From Megamonas sp. UBA1796 (GTDB lineage Bacteria; Bacillota; Negativicutes; Selenomonadales; Selenomonadaceae), in NCBI GenBank assembly GCA_002319795.1, contig DCFU01000005.1:1-64000 (forward strand): a DNA stretch of 64,000 nucleotides, in the 5' to 3' direction. The notes under the pieces were generated by a model. It searched no databases. It was not told the origin of the DNA and saw nothing but the letters and a program-made list of their open reading frames with translations. Positions 59,706-64,000 of this stretch are shown one piece after another; position 1 is the first letter of the stretch, and the number at the start of each line of letters is the position of its first letter. The position numbers and the translations under genes were made by a program.

Positions 59706-60325
59706 GCAAGTACCTCCTCAATACGTGAAATGGCATCCTTGGTAATGAAGAGCTTATTGTGATTCAGTATATCATAAACATTCAGTCCACAAGTATTAAT
59801 AGCTTTCACACCCAGAATATTACGCGAAGATTTCTCTACATTCTCCGCTTCCTCGGCCGTGATAATAAGTGCTTTAGTTTCAACGCCAAAGTCACTGAGC
59901 ATCTTAACAACATTTTTTGTTTTCGGCGCTGCAAAATCCAGGCTTTCAAGAACAACAAAATCACCGCTCTGTACCTTGTCGGACAATGCACATTTAATTG
60001 CAAGACGACGCTGCTTGCGAGGCATGCTGAACGCATAGGATCTCGGAGTCGGACCGAAAACCGTACCGCCGCCTACCCAGACTGGCGAACGGCGCGAACC
60101 GCTTCTTGCATGACCAGTGCCCTTTTGTTTCCAAGGCTTACGGCCACCGCCATTAACCAAACCTCTGGTTTTGGTGGCATGCGTACCAAGACGCTGTGCT
60201 GCGAGCTGCATTACGACGGCCTGATGAATAAGTGCTCCATTCATTTCAACGCCGAAAATGCTTTCATTTAATTCAATATCGCCAATCTGCTTATTAGCGA
60301 TGTCATAAACTGCTACTTTAGGCAT
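59702..60325 (-). CDS. rplD: 50S ribosomal protein L4
   Basis: This 207-residue L4 has KTRGLVNGGGRKPWKQKGTG, HARSGSRRSPVWVGGGTVFG (the tunnel loop) and the conserved VFGPTPR. It follows rplC. Confidence 0.98.
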   Translation of the reverse strand: MPKVAVYDIANKQIGDIELNESIFGVEMNGALIHQAVVMQLAAQRLGTHATKTRGLVNGGGRKPWKQKGTGHARSGSRRSPVWVGGGTVFGPTPRSYAFSMPRKQRRLAIKCALSDKVQSGDFVVLESLDFAAPKTKNVVKMLSDFGVETKALIITAEEAENVEKSSRNILGVKAINTCGLNVYDILNHNKLFITKDAISRIEEVLA

Positions 60326-60348
60326 AATATAGCATATCCTCCTTCCAA

Positions 60349-60993
60349 TTAGTTTTTACCCGGCTTAACCGTGTTTTTAATAACGACAAAGCTTTTTTTC
60401 GGTCCTGGAATAGCCCCCTTGATAAGAAGCAGATTACGTTCTGCATCCACCTTTACAACACTGAGGCGCTGCACAGTAACCTGTTCACTTCCCATGTGAC
60501 CTGGCAACTTCTTACCCTTGAGGACGCGTCCGCCATGACCACTGATCATTGCACCCGTAGAACCAGGCTCACGATGTGATTTAGAACCATGTCCCATTGG
60601 ACCGCAGGCAAAATTATGACGCTTGATACTACCAGCAAAGCCTTTACCCTTTGACGTACCCGTAACATCAACTAATTCTCCAGCACTAAATATATCAACG
60701 CCAATCGTATCACCGGCTTTATATTCAGAAGCATCCGCCAAACGCATTTCACGAATAAACTTTACCGGCGCAATGCCAGCTTTCGCAAAATGACCTTTCA
60801 TCGGTTTTGTTACTTTTATTTCTTTAATATCACCAAAGCCAAGTTGTACAGCATTATAACCATCATTCTCGATTGTTTTGTTCTGAATAACGACATTTTT
60901 GCTGGACTCAACAACCGTAACAGGAACTACCTGACCATCTTCAGTGAAAATCTGAGTCATACCAAGTTTTCTACCTAAAATTGCTTTAGACAT
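60349..60993 (-). CDS. rplC: 50S ribosomal protein L3
   Basis: This 214-residue L3 has AILGRKLGMTQIFTEDGQVV, the conserved SKGKGFAGSIKRHNFACGPM with its glutamine-methylation neighbourhood, and the DAERNLLLIKGAIPGPKKSF tail. It follows rpsJ. Confidence 0.98.
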   Translation of the reverse strand: MSKAILGRKLGMTQIFTEDGQVVPVTVVESSKNVVIQNKTIENDGYNAVQLGFGDIKEIKVTKPMKGHFAKAGIAPVKFIREMRLADASEYKAGDTIGVDIFSAGELVDVTGTSKGKGFAGSIKRHNFACGPMGHGSKSHREPGSTGAMISGHGGRVLKGKKLPGHMGSEQVTVQRLSVVKVDAERNLLLIKGAIPGPKKSFVVIKNTVKPGKN

Positions 60994-61008
60994 TCATTCC
61001 ACCTCCTC

Positions 61009-61320
61009 TTACAATTTAATTTCGATATCCACGCCAGCCGGCAGATCCAAACGCATCAAAGCATCCACTGTCTTTGAGGTTGGCTCTAAAATGTCAATAA
61101 GGCGCTTATGAGTCCTCATTTCGAATTGCTCACGCGAATCCTTATTTACATGCGGGGAACGTAAAATCGTAAAAATGTTTCTCTCTGTAGGAAGTGGGAT
61201 TGGACCAGACACCATAGCACCTGTCCGTTTTGCAGTATCAACAATTTTCACTGCACTCTGATCCAGGGCTTTATGATCATACGCCTTCAAACGAATTCTG
61301 ATTTTCTGCTGTTTAGACAA
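61009..61320 (-). CDS. rpsJ: 30S ribosomal protein S10
   Basis: This 103-residue S10 has KQQKIRIRLKAYDHKALDQS and GPIPLPTERNIFTILRSPHV. The start is a TTG at 61,320 behind AAGGAGG. S10 also acts in antitermination as NusE. It is the first gene of the S10 operon, separated from tuf by a strong terminator. Confidence 0.96.
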   Translation of the reverse strand: MSKQQKIRIRLKAYDHKALDQSAVKIVDTAKRTGAMVSGPIPLPTERNIFTILRSPHVNKDSREQFEMRTHKRLIDILEPTSKTVDALMRLDLPAGVDIEIKL

Positions 61321-61423
61321 TTTATTTTCCTCCTTATCGCCCAAGCTCCAGGCCCGGACATTTCTCCGCACTAGTTCCCTCGCTCACGCGAGCAATCTAA
61401 TGCGTCATCGCATTGGGGGTACC
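61321..61423 (-). promoter_or_regulatory. S10 operon leader region
   Basis: This stretch between the tuf terminator and rpsJ contains two short perfect stems: AATGCG/CGCATT (61,399-61,414) and GCTCGCG/CGCGAGC (about 61,380-61,394). The S10 promoter should lie here or in the preceding bases, but I see no convincing -35/-10 pair. Confidence 0.35.
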
Positions 61424-61466
61424 AAAAAAACCTTTATATAAGGGCGGCGAAAACGCCGCCCTTATA
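61424..61466 (-). terminator. Terminator after tuf
   Basis: A perfect 13-bp stem TATAAGGGCGGCG/CGCCGCCCTTATA with a four-base loop is followed on the minus strand by seven T. It separates the str operon (fusA-tuf) from the S10 operon. Confidence 0.9.
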
Positions 61467-61494
61467 AGACTATCTTTTAAATTCAACCAAGGAA

Positions 61495-62682
61495 TTAAGA
61501 CTCAATTTCCGTTACACGGCCAGCGCCAACTGTATGGCCGCCTTCACGAATAGCGAAACGCAAGCCCTTCTCGATAGCGATTGGAGTGATAAGCTCAACA
61601 TCCATCTCAATATTATCACCAGGCATAACCATCTCAGTGCCTTCTGGCAGTCTGACTACGCCGGTAACATCTGTCGTACGGAAGTAAAACTGCGGACGAT
61701 AGTTTGTGAAGAACGGAGTATGACGACCGCCTTCTTCCTTCGTGAGTACATAAACCTGCGCCTTGAACTTCGTATGCGGATGAATAGAACCTGGCTTAGC
61801 CAATACCTGACCACGCTGGATTTCTTTACGATCAATACCACGGAGCAATGCCCCAATATTATCACCGGCAACGGCACTGTCAAGAAGCTTACGGAACATC
61901 TCAATACCAGTAATGGTCGTTGATTTTGCTGCTTCTTCCATCCCAACGATTTCAACAACATCACCCATCTTGAGTTCACCACGTTCTACACGACCGGTAG
62001 CAACTGTACCACGGCCTGTAATCGTGAATACATCTTCGATTGGCATAAGGAACGGCTTATCCGTATCACGTACTGGCGTAGGGATGTAGCTGTCGACCTC
62101 ATCCATCAGCTTAAGGATGTTCTTTTTCTGCTCTTCATCGCCTTCAAGGGCTTTAAGCGCAGAACCTGCAACAACCGGAATGTCATCCCCAGGGAACTCA
62201 TATTGTGTAAGAAGTTCACGGACTTCCATCTCAACAAGTTCAAGCAGTTCAGGATCATCAACCATATCAACTTTATTGAGGAACACCACAATTGCCGGAA
62301 CACCGACCTGACGAGCGAGCAGGATATGCTCACGAGTCTGCGGCATAGGGCCATCAGCGGCACTTACAACCAGAATTGCACCATCCATTTGGGCTGCACC
62401 TGTAATCATGTTCTTTACATAGTCAGCATGGCCCGGGCAGTCAACATGTGCATAATGACGCTTTTCCGTTTCATACTCAACATGTGCTGTATTAATCGTA
62501 ATACCGCGTTCTCTTTCCTCAGGAGCTTTGTCAATCATGGAATAGTCCATGAAATCAGCGCCGCCCTGTTCAGCAAGAACCTTCGTAATTGCCGCAGTAA
62601 GTGTTGTCTTGCCATGGTCAACGTGACCAATCGTTCCAATATTTACATGCGGTTTTGTTCTTTCAAACTTCTGTTTAGCCAT
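61495..62682 (-). CDS. tuf: Elongation factor Tu
   Basis: This 395-residue GTPase has G1 GHVDHGKT at 19-26, G3 DCPGHADY near 81 and G4 NKVDMVDD near 136. Domains II and III end in RFAIREGGHTVGAGRVTEIE. It delivers aminoacyl-tRNA. It follows fusA by 17 nt in the str operon. Confidence 0.99.
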   Translation of the reverse strand: MAKQKFERTKPHVNIGTIGHVDHGKTTLTAAITKVLAEQGGADFMDYSMIDKAPEERERGITINTAHVEYETEKRHYAHVDCPGHADYVKNMITGAAQMDGAILVVSAADGPMPQTREHILLARQVGVPAIVVFLNKVDMVDDPELLELVEMEVRELLTQYEFPGDDIPVVAGSALKALEGDEEQKKNILKLMDEVDSYIPTPVRDTDKPFLMPIEDVFTITGRGTVATGRVERGELKMGDVVEIVGMEEAAKSTTITGIEMFRKLLDSAVAGDNIGALLRGIDRKEIQRGQVLAKPGSIHPHTKFKAQVYVLTKEEGGRHTPFFTNYRPQFYFRTTDVTGVVRLPEGTEMVMPGDNIEMDVELITPIAIEKGLRFAIREGGHTVGAGRVTEIES

Positions 62683-62699
62683 CTTTGAATTTTCCTCCC

Positions 62700-64000
62700 T
62701 TATTCGCCTTTATTCTTAGCGACAATAGTATCTGATATATTTCTAGGAACCTCATCATAGTAAGAAACTTCCATGGAGTAGTTCCCACGACCCTGAGTCT
62801 TGGAACGCAAATCCGTCGAATAACCGAACATCTCGGAAAGTGGAACGCATCCGTTGATGACCTGTGCACCATTACGTGATTCCATGCCATCAATACGACC
62901 GCGGCGAGAGTTCAAGTCACCGATAACATCACCCATATATTCCTCTGGAACAATGACTTCTACCTTGACATAAGGTTCAAGAAGCACCGGTGATGCCTTT
63001 CCAGCACCATTTTTGAAAGCCATAGCACCTGCTATTTTAAAAGCCATTTCCGAAGAGTCGACTTCATGGAACGAACCGTCATAAACGATTACCTTGATAT
63101 CGACCATTGGATAACCCGCAACAACACCATTTTCCATAGCTTCCTTGACGCCAGCTTCGATTGGATTAATGAATTCCTTAGGAATTGCACCACCAACGAC
63201 CTTGTTCTCAAAACTGAATCCGACTCCCGGATCCTGTGGAACAAGCTCAAGCCAGCAATGACCATACTGGCCATGTCCACCGGACTGACGAACGAACTTA
63301 CCCTCTGCCTTAACAGACTTGCGGATAGTTTCGCGATAAGCAACCTGTGGATTACCAACTGTACAATCAACTTTAAATTCGCGTAACATACGGTCAACAA
63401 TAATTTCCAAATGAAGCTCACCCATCCCGGAAATAATTGTCTGGCCAGTCTCCTGATCGGTTCTTACACGGAAGGTTGGGTCTTCCTCAGCAAGTTTCTG
63501 CAGAGCAACGCCCATTTTTTCCTGATCATTTTTGGTTTTTGGCTCAACAGCTACCGAAATTACCGGATCCGGGAACACCATAGACTCAAGAACAATGGGA
63601 TGATCCTCATCACACAGCGTATCACCTGTCGTCGTATCTTTAAGTCCTACAGCTGCAGCAATATCGCCGCTATAGACTACATCAAGTTCCTGACGATGAT
63701 TGGCATGCATTTGAAGAATGCGTCCTATACGTTCTTTTTTACCTTTTGTTGAATTATATACATACGAACCTGCGCTTAATGTACCGGAATATACCCGGAA
63801 AAAAGCGAGTTTCCCAACAAACGGGTCTGCCATAATCTTAAACGCAAGTGCCGAAAACGGCTCTTCGTCGCTTGACGGACGATGTTCTTCCTCGCCACTA
63901 TCCGGGTTAACACCCTTAATCGGAGGAATATCCGTTGGTGCCGGCATAAAAGCAACGATTGCATCAAGCATTGGCTGAACACCCTTGTTCCTGTACGAAG
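62700..64000 (-). CDS. fusA: Elongation factor G (5' part beyond window)
   Basis: This is the C-terminal 433 residues of EF-G. The frame stays open to the window edge (SYRNKGVQPMLDAIVAFMPA), so the start and most of the G domain are outside. Domain II (FKIMADPFVGKLAFFRVYSG), domain III (LAEEDPTFRVRTDQETGQTI), domain IV (RQSGGHGQYGHCWLEL) and domain V (GDVIGDLNSRRGRIDGMESR) are present. It drives translocation and, with tuf, forms the end of the str operon. Confidence 0.98.
   Translation of the reverse strand, partial: SYRNKGVQPMLDAIVAFMPAPTDIPPIKGVNPDSGEEEHRPSSDEEPFSALAFKIMADPFVGKLAFFRVYSGTLSAGSYVYNSTKGKKERIGRILQMHANHRQELDVVYSGDIAAAVGLKDTTTGDTLCDEDHPIVLESMVFPDPVISVAVEPKTKNDQEKMGVALQKLAEEDPTFRVRTDQETGQTIISGMGELHLEIIVDRMLREFKVDCTVGNPQVAYRETIRKSVKAEGKFVRQSGGHGQYGHCWLELVPQDPGVGFSFENKVVGGAIPKEFINPIEAGVKEAMENGVVAGYPMVDIKVIVYDGSFHEVDSSEMAFKIAGAMAFKNGAGKASPVLLEPYVKVEVIVPEEYMGDVIGDLNSRRGRIDGMESRNGAQVINGCVPLSEMFGYSTDLRSKTQGRGNYSMEVSYYDEVPRNISDTIVAKNKGE

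Overview
The window joins a prophage (1 to about 32,840, with its left end outside the window) to bacterial housekeeping DNA (about 32,840 to 64,000). The host looks like a member of the Firmicutes, probably class Negativicutes (Selenomonas-like). It has a Firmicutes-order S10-spc-alpha ribosomal operon with a zinc-type S14, an rbgA-rnhB-(fliK-like)-(flhB-like)-yraN-comM cluster and moderate GC. The genus cannot be fixed from this sequence, and the class assignment is an inference from protein resemblance.

Prophage, right to left. A large serine integrase (31,239-32,861) sits at the right end. Its last codons run into the 3' end of a truncated comM (yifB) gene, so the phage is integrated inside comM at the conserved NPCPCG codons. 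Just before the integrase is a small gene that resembles a serine-recombinase catalytic domain but has lost the catalytic serine. From 20 to 30.5 kb lie the lysogeny switch (Cro-like and CI-like regulators on opposite sides of three palindromic operators, plus an ImmA-type protease) and a large cargo region. The cargo holds (a) a ParB-like protein followed by a radical-SAM protein, (b) a convergent three-gene operon of a STAS/HATPase protein, a RES-domain protein and a STAS-like DUF4325 protein, and (c) a run of small metabolic or secreted genes: an exported protein, a tail-collar fragment, a flavin reductase, two small cysteine-rich proteins and a methyltransferase.

From 20 kb down to 7 kb the minus strand carries a compact early operon: regulators, a LysM membrane protein, an SbcC-like ATPase, RecT, a metallo-beta-lactamase-fold protein, a DnaD-like initiator, a DnaC-like loader, RusA, a C5-cytosine methylase with a possible overprinted gene, a Dam-type methylase and late regulators. 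From 7 kb to the left edge are an FRG-domain protein, a zinc ribbon, and a second immunity-like locus: XRE repressor, Arc-sized ribbon-helix-helix protein, candidate antisense RNA and ORF6N antirepressor. This locus recalls the immI region of phage P22. A small set of membrane proteins and a ParB-methyltransferase fusion follow.

Host part. Minus-strand genes are truncated comM, ubiX, yraN, an flhB-like gene, a fliK-like gene, rnhB, rbgA and a nitroreductase. Next come a plus-strand CNNM/CBS (CorC-type) protein and minus-strand genes for a PLP-dependent alpha-oxoamine synthase, an SMR exporter and a heterodimeric ABC exporter. The window ends with the ribosomal superoperon on the minus strand, from fusA (cut by the window edge) and tuf through rpsJ...rplQ. 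The usual map gene between adk and infA is missing.

The most interesting items are the STAS/HATPase-RES-DUF4325 operon, the ParB-like/radical-SAM pair, the P22-immI-like locus with its predicted RNA, the inactive recombinase-like partner of the integrase, and the overprinted ORF in the cytosine methylase.
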